DNA of 64,000 bases from Gaiellasilicea sp963850995 (GCA_963850995.1 CAWKNQ010000014.1:62001-126000), one strand, 5' to 3'; shown: positions 42,712 through 51,113, counted from the first letter of the stretch. The notes: generated from the letters alone by a model not told the origin. Program-made: numbers and translations.

Positions 42712-43970
42712 CGATGGCCGCAGAGCCCCGCACCCAGAGCCCGTTCGCGACCGTCGAGGAGGCGATCGAGGAGATCCGCGCCGGCCGTTTCGTGGTCGTC
42801 GTCGACGACGAGAACCGCGAGAACGAGGGCGACCTCACGATCGCGGCCCAGTTCGCGACGCCCGAGGCCGTCAACTTCATGGTCACGCACGCGCGCGGGC
42901 TCGTCTGCCTCTGCCTCACCGAGGAGCGCTGCGACGAGCTCGGGCTGCGCCAGATGACCGACCAGAACGAGACGCCGTTCGGAACGGCGTTCACCGTCAC
43001 CGTCGAGGCGCGCGAAGGTGTCACCACCGGGATCTCGGCCCACGACCGCGCGCACACGATCCAGGTCGCCGTCGACCCGTCCTCCGGGCCGCGCGACCTC
43101 GTCCAGCCGGGCCACATCTTCCCGCTCCGCGCGCGCCGCGGCGGCGTCCTGCAGCGTTCCGGCCAGACGGAGGCGGCTGTCGACCTCGCCCGGCTCGCCG
43201 GGCTGATCCCCGCCGGAGTCGTCTGCGAGATCATGAAGGACGACGGGACGATGGCCCGGGTTCCCGATCTGGTCGAGTACTGCGCGACTCACGGGCTGAA
43301 GATGATCACCGTCGCCGACCTGATCGAGTACCGGCGCCGGCACGAGAAGCTCGTCGAGCGCGTCACGTCGGTCAGGCTGCCGACGGCTCACGGCGAGTTC
43401 ACCGCCGTCGCGTTCCGCGAGACGCTGACCGGGAAGCACCACGTCGCGCTCGTCAAGGGCGAGGTGGAAGGGGAGCAGGACGTGCTCGTCCGTGTCCACT
43501 CGGAGTGCCTGACCGGTGACGTCTTCCACTCGCTCCGCTGCGACTGCGGCGAGCAGCTCGAGCTCGCTCTGCACCGGATCGACCAGGAGGGCAGGGGCGT
43601 CCTGCTGTATCTCGCGCAGGAGGGCCGCGGGATCGGCCTCCTGAGCAAGCTGAAGGCGTACGAGCTGCAGGAGCAGGGGCTCGACACGGTCGAGGCGAAC
43701 CTGCGGCTCGGCTTCGCCGCCGACCACCGCGAGTACGGAATCGGATCCCAGATCCTCGCCGACCTCGGCCTCTCGACGATTCGCGTGCTCACGAACAACC
43801 CGAAGAAGATCTCGGGCATCGCCGGCTTCGGGCTCGAGGTCGTGGCACAAGAGCCGATCGAGGTCGCCCCGAACGCCGAGAACCGCCGCTACCTCGAAGC
43901 GAAGCGGGAGAAGCTCGGCCACACACTCCACCACCAGGATCTCCGCTTCGATCCGGAGCTCGAGGCGTGA
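42708..43970 (+). CDS. ribBA: Bifunctional DHBP synthase / GTP cyclohydrolase II
   Basis: 420 residues. The RibB half (~1-205) has VVVDDENRENEGDLTIAAQFATPE and THARGLVCL. The RibA half (~206-420) has the zinc Cys cluster SECLTGDVFHSLRCDCGEQL, EGRGIGLLSKLKAYELQ and the GTP-binding end VLTNNPKKI. It makes both starting blocks of riboflavin, from ribulose-5-phosphate and GTP. Start GTG at 42708 overlaps the ribE stop; ATG at 42714 is an alternative two codons in. Confidence 0.96.
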   Translation: MTMAAEPRTQSPFATVEEAIEEIRAGRFVVVVDDENRENEGDLTIAAQFATPEAVNFMVTHARGLVCLCLTEERCDELGLRQMTDQNETPFGTAFTVTVEAREGVTTGISAHDRAHTIQVAVDPSSGPRDLVQPGHIFPLRARRGGVLQRSGQTEAAVDLARLAGLIPAGVVCEIMKDDGTMARVPDLVEYCATHGLKMITVADLIEYRRRHEKLVERVTSVRLPTAHGEFTAVAFRETLTGKHHVALVKGEVEGEQDVLVRVHSECLTGDVFHSLRCDCGEQLELALHRIDQEGRGVLLYLAQEGRGIGLLSKLKAYELQEQGLDTVEANLRLGFAADHREYGIGSQILADLGLSTIRVLTNNPKKISGIAGFGLEVVAQEPIEVAPNAENRRYLEAKREKLGHTLHHQDLRFDPELEA

Positions 43971-44674
43971 GCGAGCGCGATCCCTGGCCCGAAGGGCCGG
44001 AGCTGGCCGATCCGCCGGGCGAAGATGAAGCGGACGCCGTGCAGGTCGAAGAGCACGAGGCCGACGAGCCCGACGTCGAGGAGCCCGAGGTCGAAGAGCC
44101 CGACGTGGAGCCCGCCGACGAGCCGGAGGACGCGGAGGCGGCCGTTGCCGAGGAGCCTGCGGCGCCCGCCGAGCACGTGGAGGGCGAGTTCTTCGTCCCG
44201 GAGGGCTACGGCGTGCTCGAGGGAGCGCCGAAGGGAGGCCGTCGCGCGGTCGGCATTGTGGTCAGCCGCTTCAACGGTGCGGTCACCTCGAAGCTGCTCG
44301 AAGGGGCGCTCGCCGAGCTGGAGGAGGCGGGAATCGCGCGCGAGGCGATCACGGTCATGCCCGTTCCGGGCGCGTTCGAGCTGCCGATCGCCGCGATGGC
44401 GCTCGCCAAGACACGGCGCTACGCGTGCATCGTGGCGCTCGGCTGCGTGATCCGGGGTGACACCCCGCACTTCGACTTCGTCGCGGGCGAGGCCGCTTCC
44501 GGACTGCAGCTCGCCGCGCTCGAGACCGGCATCCCGGTCGCGTTCGGCGTGCTCACGCTGGAGGAGGCCGACCAGGCCGACGACCGGCTCGAGAAGGGCG
44601 CCGAGGCGGTCCGGACCGGCCTCGAGATGGCCGACGTCTTCTCGCAGCTCCGTGCCGCCGCAGCGCAGCGCTAG
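43967..44674 (+). CDS. ribH: Lumazine synthase with a long acidic N-terminal extension
   Basis: 235 residues against about 155 usual. Residues ~85-235 are a complete lumazine synthase: AVGIVVSRFNGAVTSKLLEGAL, VPGAFELPIAA, ALGCVIRGDTPHFDFVA and TGIPVAFGVLT. Residues 1-~80 are strongly acidic and proline-rich (EEHEADEPDVEEPEVEEPD...), probably disordered. The start GTG overlaps the ribBA stop as GTGA. No later good start before the fold removes the whole extension, since there is no in-frame ATG or GTG with signal until about residue 66 (GTG in the AEHVEGEF segment). It joins the RibD and RibB products to lumazine. The stop is shared with mltG by CTAG. Confidence 0.92.
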   Translation: MSERDPWPEGPELADPPGEDEADAVQVEEHEADEPDVEEPEVEEPDVEPADEPEDAEAAVAEEPAAPAEHVEGEFFVPEGYGVLEGAPKGGRRAVGIVVSRFNGAVTSKLLEGALAELEEAGIAREAITVMPVPGAFELPIAAMALAKTRRYACIVALGCVIRGDTPHFDFVAGEAASGLQLAALETGIPVAFGVLTLEEADQADDRLEKGAEAVRTGLEMADVFSQLRAAAAQR

Positions 44675-45468
44675 CAGCCCTTGTAGCCGTACTCCAGAGC
44701 CTTCGCGCAGAACTCGGCCTCGCTGGCCGTGAAGAAGTGGCTGAGGCTCCCCGGCTTGCGGACGTAGTAGAGGTAGTCGACCGCGGCGGGCTTCGCTGCA
44801 GCACGCAGCGACGGGAGGCCCGGATTGGTGATCGGTGTCGGCGGCAGGCCGTCGAATCGATGCGTGTTGTACGGCGAGTCGCTGCGCAGGTGGGCAGCTG
44901 TCAGCGGCCGCGTGCCCTGGATGCCGAGGCCGTATCGCAACGAGGCGTCGATCCCGAGCGGCATGCCGCGTTCGAGGCGGTTCGAGATCACGGCCGCCAC
45001 GAGCCTGCGCTCCGCCGGGACGGCCGTTTCGCGCTCGACGAGCGAGGCGATCGTGAGCACGTCGTAGGGCGTTCGCCCGCCGGCCGTGGCCCCGCCGAGA
45101 TCGAGTGTCCTCCAGCGCTGCTCGAAGGTCTCGATCTGCCGCGCGATCAGGCTCGCGGGGGTGGACGACGGCAGGAACTCGTAGCCCGCCGGGAAGAGGA
45201 ACCCCTCGATGCTGCGCCGCTTCAGGAAGCGCGCGAACGCACGCGGCGGTCGCGCGCGAGCGGCCGCGGCCGCATACCCCTTCCCGGACAAGGCGGGCGT
45301 CACGTTCCGCTTCTCGATCGCGATGCGCCGCACGTGCGCGGCCTGGTCCGCCATCTGACGGACCGAGGTCCCCTCGGGGAAGATGATCCGCAGCACCGGC
45401 TCGGGCGCGGCGCCTGCGGCCGGCGCGCACAGCGCCGCGAGAACGGCAAGGATGAGGAAACGGCGCAT
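44671..45468 (-). CDS. mltG: Endolytic murein transglycosylase MltG (short form)
   Basis: 265 residues. Signal or anchor segment FLILAVLAALCAPAAGA, then YceG/MltG marks: IIFPEGTSVRQMA, EGFLFPAGYEF, the catalytic Glu in IASLVERETAVPAER, VISNRLERGMPLGIDASLRYGLG and SPYNTHRFDGLPPTPITNPGL. It cuts nascent glycan strands at the membrane to end their growth. It is shorter than the usual ~340 residues and the anchor could be cleaved as a signal peptide, so it may be partly released. It diverges from rpmB across a perfect palindrome. Confidence 0.9.
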   Translation of the reverse strand: MRRFLILAVLAALCAPAAGAAPEPVLRIIFPEGTSVRQMADQAAHVRRIAIEKRNVTPALSGKGYAAAAARARPPRAFARFLKRRSIEGFLFPAGYEFLPSSTPASLIARQIETFEQRWRTLDLGGATAGGRTPYDVLTIASLVERETAVPAERRLVAAVISNRLERGMPLGIDASLRYGLGIQGTRPLTAAHLRSDSPYNTHRFDGLPPTPITNPGLPSLRAAAKPAAVDYLYYVRKPGSLSHFFTASEAEFCAKALEYGYKGC

Positions 45469-45497
45469 ACGAGCTAAAGGTAGCCGCGGCCCCGTGC

Positions 45498-45522
45498 GCC
45501 TAGTAACAGTCTGTTACTAGGC
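45498..45522. promoter_or_regulatory. Perfect 25-bp palindrome between mltG and rpmB
   Basis: GCCTAGTAACAG and its exact reverse complement flank one T. The dyad lies over the expected -35 regions of both divergent genes: the rpmB -10-like TATCAT is at 45526-45531 and an mltG -10-like TACCTT on the minus strand at 45478-45483. It is AT-rich for this genome and has no T-run, so an operator is more likely than a terminator. Confidence 0.55.
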
Positions 45523-45525
45523 TGC

Positions 45526-45531
45526 TATCAT
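45526..45531 (+). promoter_or_regulatory. -10-like hexamer for rpmB (leaderless)
   Basis: TATCAT ends 8 nt before the GTG at 45540. A GTAACA hexamer 17 bp upstream (45503-45508), inside the palindrome, could be the -35. Confidence 0.5.
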
Positions 45532-45539
45532 CGCCGCCG

Positions 45540-45731
45540 GTGTCCAAGGTCTGCGCATCCTGTGGCAAGAAGCCGTCGTTCGGGAACAACCGGAGCCATT
45601 CCATGGTGGCGACGAAGCGCCGCTTCAACCCGAACCTCCAGCGCGTGCGCGTCCTGCTCGACGGCGTCGCCACGCGCGCCTACATCTGCACCCGCTGCCT
45701 CAAGGCGGGCAAAGTGCAGAAGGCCGTCTAG
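45540..45731 (+). CDS. rpmB: 50S ribosomal protein L28 (zinc-type)
   Basis: 63 residues: SKVCASCGKKPSFGNNRSHSMVATKRRFNPNLQ and a C-terminal CTRC. Two CxxC pairs (CASC and CTRC) mark the zinc-binding form. Start GTG at 45540 with no Shine-Dalgarno. It opens the conserved rpmB-asp23-fakA-recG cluster. Confidence 0.95.
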   Translation: MSKVCASCGKKPSFGNNRSHSMVATKRRFNPNLQRVRVLLDGVATRAYICTRCLKAGKVQKAV

Positions 45732-45761
45732 GCCCGCAACCTCTCGCTGATCCGCACCGTC

Positions 45762-45767
45762 TAAGCT
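45762..45767 (+). promoter_or_regulatory. -10-like hexamer for the asp23 gene (leaderless)
   Basis: TAAGCT ends 7 nt before the ATG at 45775. Confidence 0.35.
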
Positions 45768-45774
45768 CGCGGCG

Positions 45775-46128
45775 ATGGAGCTGGACCAGTTCACCGAGCA
45801 GTCCGAGCTCGGCCGGATCACGATCGCGCCGGACGCGATCGCGCAGATCGTCGGCCACACCGCGGCGGAGTGCTACGGCGTCGTCGGCATGGCCGCGAAG
45901 GGGATCAAGCGGCTGCTCACCAGGGACAAGCTGACGCAGGGGATCGGCGTCTCCGCGGACCAGGACGGGCTGCGGCTCGACCTGCACGTCGTCGTCGAGT
46001 ACGGGCTCAACCTCGCCGAGGTCGCGGCAACCGTCCGCTCGCGTGTCGCCTACGAGGTCGAGCGGCTGACGGGGCTCACCGTCGCCGCCGTCGAGGTCCA
46101 TATCGAAGACGTGCGGAGAAGCGCGTGA
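45775..46128 (+). CDS. Asp23/Gls24 family protein
   Basis: 117 residues. Asp23-type order: GRITIAPDAIAQIVGHTAAECYGVVGMA, then a Lys-rich loop (KGIKRLLTRDK) and LRLDLHVVVEYGLNLAEVAATVRSRVAYEVERLTGL and VEVHIEDV (in pieces). Members are cytosolic proteins tied to the cell envelope and stress; in many genomes this gene lies just before fakA, as here. Its stop overlaps the FakA GTG as GTGA, indicating coupled translation. Confidence 0.9.
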   Translation: MELDQFTEQSELGRITIAPDAIAQIVGHTAAECYGVVGMAAKGIKRLLTRDKLTQGIGVSADQDGLRLDLHVVVEYGLNLAEVAATVRSRVAYEVERLTGLTVAAVEVHIEDVRRSA

Positions 46129-47729
46129 GCGTGGCCGAGCTCGAGCGCGCCCGGGAGCTGGGGCGCGCGGCGCTGACGACGCTGGAGGCGAACCGGCGCC
46201 GGATCGACGACCTCAACGTCTATCCCGTTCCCGACGGCGACACCGGCACGAACCTGACGCTGACGGCGCGCGCGATCATGGAGGCGCTCGAGGCCTCGGC
46301 GGCCGAAGACCGGCCCGCGCTCGCGAAGGAGCTGACGCGCGCCGCGCTGATGGGCGCGCGCGGCAACTCGGGCGTGATCTTCTCGCAGATCCTGCGCGGC
46401 GCCGCTGAGGCGCTCGGCGAGGCCGGGCTGCTCGACTCGGCGACGATCCGCCGTGCCTTTCGCAGCGCGAGCGACGCCGCGTACCGGGCCGTGCGGCGGC
46501 CGGTGGAGGGGACGATGCTGTCCGTCATCCGCGAGCTGGCCGAGGAGGCGGAGGATCCGAGGAACGCCGCCCTCGAGCCGACCGAGCTGCTGAAACGGCT
46601 CGTCGAGCGCGGCGAGGAGGCGCTCGCGCGGACTCCCGAGCAGCTCGACGTGCTGCGCGAGGCCGGCGTCGTCGACGCGGGCGGCGCCGGGCTGCTCGAG
46701 ATCGTCCGGGGCGTCTCCGCCGCGCTCGCCGGCGAGCCGATCCCGGACGCGCCCGTCGCCGACGCCCACGAGGCCGGCTTCGACGCGGTCCACCAGGAGC
46801 TCTCGCAGTACCGCTACTGCACCGTCTTCGTGATCGAGGGGGAGGGCCTCGACGCGGACACGCTCGAGACGGAGCTCGACGGGCTCGGCGACTCGCTCCT
46901 CGTCGTCGGCGACTCGACGGCGCTGAAGATCCACCTCCACACGGACGAGCCGGGACGCGCACTCGCGTTCGGCACCGGGCTCGGCACGATCGAGGCCGTC
47001 GAGATCGCGAACATGCACAAGCAGACCGAGCAGCGGAGCGAGCGTCTCCTCGACTCCGTGCCCGATCCCGAGCTCACGCTCGAGACGGGGGTCGTGGTGG
47101 TCGCACCAGGCGCCGGGAACCGCCGGCTGTTCGAGAGCTACGGCGCCGCGCGCGTGATCGAGGGCGGACAGACGATGAATCCGTCGACGGCGGACATCCT
47201 GGCCGCGATCGAGTCGACGCCCGCGACCGAGGTGCTCGTGCTGCCCAACAACTCGAACGTGATCCTCTCGGCCGAGCAGGCCGCGAAGCTCGCGGAGAAG
47301 CCGGTGCGCGTGCTCCCCTCACGCTCGGTGCCGGCGGGGCTGGCCGCGATCGTGCGCTACCTGCCCTCGCTCGACGCTGCCGAGAACGAGGCCGCGATGC
47401 TCGACGCGATCGAGCAGGTCGCTACGGGGGAGGTGACGCGAGCGTCGCGCGACGTCGAGCTCGACGGCGTGGAGGTGCGCAAGGGTTCGTGGCTCGGGCT
47501 CGTGGACGATGCTGCGGTCGCCTCGTCGCCCGACTTCGACGAGGTCGCGTCAGCCGTCGCCGAGCGCCTGCTCGACGGGGGGCGTGAGGTGCTGACGCTG
47601 CTCACGGGCGAGGACGAGCCCGAGCTGGACGGCCTGCTGCGGCTGTTGCAGGAGCGGCACCCGGGCGTGGAGCTCGACGTGCACCCGGGCGGCCAGCCGC
47701 ACTATCCGCTCTTGCTCTCGGCCGAGTAG
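46125..47729 (+). CDS. fakA: Fatty acid kinase subunit FakA (DhaL/DAK domain protein)
   Basis: 534 residues, near the usual FakA length. The N-terminal DhaL domain has the Mg-ATP aspartates in VYPVPDGDTGTNLTLT, plus MGARGNSGVIFSQILRG and VEGTMLSV; a linker with DAGGAGLLEIVRG and a C-terminal DAK1-like half follow (VVVAPGAGNRRLF, GGQTMNPSTADILAAIE, LPNNSNVILSAEQAA). FakA phosphorylates fatty acids held by a DegV-type FakB. Such a gene lies one gene downstream (48137), and PlsX, which uses the same acyl-phosphate pool, lies at 55754. Confidence 0.9.
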   Translation: MSVAELERARELGRAALTTLEANRRRIDDLNVYPVPDGDTGTNLTLTARAIMEALEASAAEDRPALAKELTRAALMGARGNSGVIFSQILRGAAEALGEAGLLDSATIRRAFRSASDAAYRAVRRPVEGTMLSVIRELAEEAEDPRNAALEPTELLKRLVERGEEALARTPEQLDVLREAGVVDAGGAGLLEIVRGVSAALAGEPIPDAPVADAHEAGFDAVHQELSQYRYCTVFVIEGEGLDADTLETELDGLGDSLLVVGDSTALKIHLHTDEPGRALAFGTGLGTIEAVEIANMHKQTEQRSERLLDSVPDPELTLETGVVVVAPGAGNRRLFESYGAARVIEGGQTMNPSTADILAAIESTPATEVLVLPNNSNVILSAEQAAKLAEKPVRVLPSRSVPAGLAAIVRYLPSLDAAENEAAMLDAIEQVATGEVTRASRDVELDGVEVRKGSWLGLVDDAAVASSPDFDEVASAVAERLLDGGREVLTLLTGEDEPELDGLLRLLQERHPGVELDVHPGGQPHYPLLLSAE

Positions 47730-47732
47730 TCG

Positions 47733-47738
47733 TATGGT
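47733..47738 (+). promoter_or_regulatory. -10-like hexamer for the receiver gene (leaderless)
   Basis: TATGGT ends 6 nt before the GTG at 47745, only 4 nt after the fakA stop. Separate expression of receiver and FakB-like gene is possible. Confidence 0.4.
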
Positions 47739-47744
47739 CCCGGT

Positions 47745-48140
47745 GTGGAGGCGGTGACCGAGACGCAGACCGTCCGCGTCCTGCTCGTCGAGGACAACGA
47801 CGTCTTCCGGCAGGCGCTCATCCTTCTGCTGGAGCTGCAGGAGGGGATCGACGTCGTCGGCGCGATCAGCGAGGGGACGGGTGCTGTCGCCGCGTGCAAG
47901 CAGCACGAGCCGCACGTGGCGGTCGTGGATTTCCGCCTGCCCGGGATGGACGGCGTCGAGACGACGGCCGCCCTCACCCGCGAGTGCCCGGAGGTGGCGG
48001 TCGTCTGCCTGACGGCCTCGGCGAGCCCGCGCGAGCTCGACGCACTCCGAGCCGCGGGTGCCGTCGAGTGCCTGCGCAAGGACCAGGAGCTGGAGGAGAT
48101 CGTCGCCTCGATCCGCCGGGCCGGCGAGTCACCCCTGTGA
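47745..48140 (+). CDS. Stand-alone response-regulator receiver protein
   Basis: 131 residues, a single REC domain without an output domain. Acidic pocket VEDND, phospho-acceptor Asp in VVDFRLPGMDG, switch Thr in CLTASAS and conserved Lys in CLRKDQEL are all present, so phosphorylation is plausible. No histidine kinase is nearby. The gene lies between fakA and the DegV/FakB-like gene and overlaps the latter by GTGA. It may modulate the fatty-acid kinase or act elsewhere; the role is unknown. Confidence 0.85.
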   Translation: MEAVTETQTVRVLLVEDNDVFRQALILLLELQEGIDVVGAISEGTGAVAACKQHEPHVAVVDFRLPGMDGVETTAALTRECPEVAVVCLTASASPRELDALRAAGAVECLRKDQELEEIVASIRRAGESPL

Positions 48141-48994
48141 ACCTCACGCAAGAGAACACGGCGATCGTGCTCGACTCGACCGCCGACTTCCCCGACGCGC
48201 AGATCCGCTTCCCGAACATGCGCGTCGTCCCGCTGTACGTCCGCTTCGGTGAGGAGAGCTTCCGCGACTACGTCGAGCTCGATGCCCAAGGCTTCTACGA
48301 GCGCCTGAAGGGCGCGCCCGAGCTGCCGACCACCTCGCAGCCGACACCACAGGACTTCGTCTCGACCTACCACGCGCTCTCCCGCTTCGCGCGCATCTAT
48401 TCGCTCCACATCTCCGCCAAGCTCTCGGGCACGTTCCAGAGCGCGTCGCTGGCCGCAGCCGACGAGGGCGACCGTATCCGCCTGATCGACACGGATTCGG
48501 TCTCCGTCGGGATCGGGATGCTCGCGCTCGCCGTCCAGGACCTGCTCGCGAGCGGAACGACGGACGAGGAGATCGAGGCGCTCGCGGGGCGCTATCGGGC
48601 CGGCGCTGGCCTCCTCTTCACGGTCGACACGCTCGAGTTCCTCGCCAAGGGCGGTCGCATCGGCCGTGCCCGCGCGCTCGCCGGCAGCCTCCTGAACGTC
48701 AAGCCGATCCTCACGATCGCGGAGGGAGAGGTCGTTCCGCTCACCCGCGTGCGCGGTCGCCAGAAGGCGTTGGACGAGTTCCGCAAGCGGTTCGAGGAGG
48801 CGACGGAGGACGGCCCCGGCCTCAGCGTCGGCATCGCCCACGCGGAAGCGGCGGAGACCGTCGAGCAGCTGCGCGAGATCGTGCTCGCCTCGCGGCCGCA
48901 GGCTGAGATCAAGCTGGTCTCGAGCCTCGGCGCGGTGGTGGGAACGCACGCCGGCCCCGGAACCGTCGGCTTCTTCTGGTACCAGGAGCGCTAG
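48137..48994 (+). CDS. DegV-family fatty-acid-binding protein (FakB-like)
   Basis: 285 residues. DegV marks: AIVLDSTADFPD, the head-group loop TTSQPTPQDF, ISAKLSGTFQSA, TLEFLAKGGRIGRARALAGSLLNVKPIL and C-terminal GTHAGPGTVGFFW. DegV proteins bind one fatty acid and present it to FakA. Start GTG is in the overlap with the receiver gene. Together with FakA this would activate fatty acids to acyl-phosphate. Confidence 0.88.
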   Translation: MNLTQENTAIVLDSTADFPDAQIRFPNMRVVPLYVRFGEESFRDYVELDAQGFYERLKGAPELPTTSQPTPQDFVSTYHALSRFARIYSLHISAKLSGTFQSASLAAADEGDRIRLIDTDSVSVGIGMLALAVQDLLASGTTDEEIEALAGRYRAGAGLLFTVDTLEFLAKGGRIGRARALAGSLLNVKPILTIAEGEVVPLTRVRGRQKALDEFRKRFEEATEDGPGLSVGIAHAEAAETVEQLREIVLASRPQAEIKLVSSLGAVVGTHAGPGTVGFFWYQER

Positions 48995-49019
48995 CCGGAT
49001 CCCCTGCAATACTCGCCGC

Positions 49020-51083
49020 ATGAGCCGGCCCCAGCCCGGTTTCGCCGCCGTGGACCCGCCCGAGGCGGGGTGGACGCCGACCCGCGCCCGCTTTCGCCCG
49101 GAGCGCCTCGAGGCGCCCCTCGACTCGCTCTCCGGAGTCGGCCCGACGTTGAAGCGGCGCCTCGCGAAGCTCGGGCTCGAGCACGTCGGCGACCTGCTCG
49201 AGCACCGCCCGCGCCGCTACGAGCGGCCCGTGCCCCAGAAGCGGATCGCGGACCTCTTCGGGGACGAGGAGGTCCTGATCGAGGGCGACGTGCTCCGGAC
49301 GTCGCTGCGACGCGGTCGTGGCCGGCTCCAGATCCTGACCGCGCAGGTGTCGGACGGGAGCGGTCAGATCTCGGCAACGTGGTTCAACCAGCCCTGGCTG
49401 AAGGACAAGCTGACACCGGGCACACGTGTGCGCCTCCGCGGACAGCCGAACCGGTTCGGCTTCGCGGTTCGCTCCTTCGACCTGAACGGGGGGACTGCGA
49501 CCGCCGACTTCGCACCGGTGTATCCGGCGAGCGAGGAGGTCTCGGCGGCGAAGCTTCGCGAGCTGGTCACGACCGCGCTCGCACATGCACGTGACCATCC
49601 CGACGCGCTCCCGGCCTCCCTCAAGGCGACCCGCAGCCTCCCGCTTCGGGCCGATGCCGTCGTGGCCGTCCACCGGCCTCGCTCGCTCGAGGAGGCCGAG
49701 CAGGGGAGGTGCAGGCTTGCGTTCGACGAGCTGCTCGTCCTCCAGCTCGCGCTGGCACGCCGTATGGCCGAGCGCGAGCACCTCGTCGCAGCGGCGCTGT
49801 CCGCCCCCGGCGAGCTGATCGAGCGCTACCGCGCCGCGCTCCCCTTCACGCTCACCGAGCATCAGGAAGTCGCGATCGCAGAGCTCGACCGCGACCTCGC
49901 GCGGACGACGCCGATGCAGCGGCTGCTGCAGGGCGACGTCGGCTCGGGCAAGACCGTCGTGGCGCTCTACGCCCTCCTGCGAGCGGTCGAGGCGGGCCGC
50001 CAGGGCGCGCTGATGGCGCCGACCGAGACGCTCGCGGAGCAGCACTTCCTCACGATCGAGGGCATCTGCGCGGAGCTCGGCGTCAGCTGCGCGCTCGTCA
50101 CCGGCTCGGTCAAGTCGAAGGCGGCCACGGACGCCGACGTCGTCGTCGGCACGCACGCGCTGATCCAGGAGGGCTTCGAGCTGCGCGATCTCGCCGTCGC
50201 AGTCGTCGACGAGCAGCACCGCTTCGGCGTCGAGCAGCGCTCGGCGCTCGCAGAGGGCCGCGCCCCGCACGTGCTCCACATGACGGCCACGCCGATCCCG
50301 CGCACGCTCGCGCTCACGGTGTACGGCGATCTCTCGGTCAGCGAGATCGCGAAGCCGCCCGCGACGCGCAAGCCGGTCGTGACCGCATGGGTCACCGACG
50401 AGCGCAGCTCCGAGGCGTACACCCGCCTGCGGGCTCATCTGGCCGAGGGGCGGCAGGCCTACGTCGTCTGTCCGCTGATCGAGGAGTCGGCGACCTCGAC
50501 CGCGCGGGCGGCCGAGCAGGAGGCCGACCGGCTGCGCGCCGGCGAGCTGAAGGGCTTTCGCGTCGGCTGCATGCACGGTCGCCTGAAGCCCGGCGACCGG
50601 CGCGAGCTGATGGCGCGCTTCAACGCGCGCGAGCTCGACGTGCTCGTCGCGACGACCGTGATCGAGGTCGGCGTCGACGTCCCCAACGCGACGATCATGA
50701 TCGTCCAGGAGGCGGACCGCTTCGGCCTCGCCCAGCTGCACCAGCTGCGCGGACGCGTGGGGCGCGGCGCGGAGCAGTCGTACTGCCTGCTCGTGTCGGG
50801 GCCGAAGGAGGAGCTGACCGAGAGCGCGCGGGAGCGGCTCGAAGCGATGGTCGCCTCGACCGACGGCTTCGAGCTGGCCGAGCGCGATCTCGAGATCCGC
50901 GGCGGCGGCGCTCTCCTCGGCGCCCGTCAGTCCGGGCTCTCCGACCTCCGCTTCGCGCGGATCACGCACGACCGCGCGCTGCTCGAGGCCGCGCGGGAGG
51001 CGGCGCGCGCGCTTCCGCCCGAGGCGCTGGCGCCCGAGGTCGACGCGCTGCTCGGCGACGCCGAGCACCTCGGCGCGTCGTAG
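49020..51083 (+). CDS. recG: ATP-dependent DNA helicase RecG
   Basis: 687 residues. Wedge/OB domain (LDSLSGVGPTLKRRLAKLGLEHVGDLLEHRPRRY, in pieces), Walker A LLQGDVGSGKTVVALYALL, DEQH box VVDEQHRFGVEQR, MTATPIPRTLALTVYGDL, EVGVDVPNATIMIVQEADRFGLAQLHQLRGRVGR (in pieces) and the C-terminal GARQSGLSDLRFA. It remodels stalled forks and recombination junctions. The ATG at 49020 follows AATACT (49008-49013) by 6 nt, again without Shine-Dalgarno. Confidence 0.96.
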   Translation: MSRPQPGFAAVDPPEAGWTPTRARFRPERLEAPLDSLSGVGPTLKRRLAKLGLEHVGDLLEHRPRRYERPVPQKRIADLFGDEEVLIEGDVLRTSLRRGRGRLQILTAQVSDGSGQISATWFNQPWLKDKLTPGTRVRLRGQPNRFGFAVRSFDLNGGTATADFAPVYPASEEVSAAKLRELVTTALAHARDHPDALPASLKATRSLPLRADAVVAVHRPRSLEEAEQGRCRLAFDELLVLQLALARRMAEREHLVAAALSAPGELIERYRAALPFTLTEHQEVAIAELDRDLARTTPMQRLLQGDVGSGKTVVALYALLRAVEAGRQGALMAPTETLAEQHFLTIEGICAELGVSCALVTGSVKSKAATDADVVVGTHALIQEGFELRDLAVAVVDEQHRFGVEQRSALAEGRAPHVLHMTATPIPRTLALTVYGDLSVSEIAKPPATRKPVVTAWVTDERSSEAYTRLRAHLAEGRQAYVVCPLIEESATSTARAAEQEADRLRAGELKGFRVGCMHGRLKPGDRRELMARFNARELDVLVATTVIEVGVDVPNATIMIVQEADRFGLAQLHQLRGRVGRGAEQSYCLLVSGPKEELTESARERLEAMVASTDGFELAERDLEIRGGGALLGARQSGLSDLRFARITHDRALLEAAREAARALPPEALAPEVDALLGDAEHLGAS

Positions 51084-51095
51084 CTCCGAGGCGGC

Positions 51096-51113
51096 GGTAC
51101 GGGTACCCGTACC
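51096..51113. promoter_or_regulatory. Perfect 18-bp palindrome upstream of the GNAT gene
   Basis: GGTACGGGTACCCGTACC is identical to its reverse complement. It begins 12 bp after the recG stop. A possible promoter follows: TTGTCC (51135-51140), 18 bp, GAGCCT (51159-51164), then ATG at 51170. It could be an operator; as a terminator it lacks a T-run. Confidence 0.4.

Noticed and set aside
45498..45522. Rho-independent terminator
   Set aside because: It lies between divergent genes, so nothing needs ending there, and no T-run follows.
45540..45731. Zur control of L28 through the upstream palindrome
   Set aside because: The dyad does not resemble actinobacterial Zur boxes, and this L28 is the zinc-containing form, which is usually not Zur-repressed.
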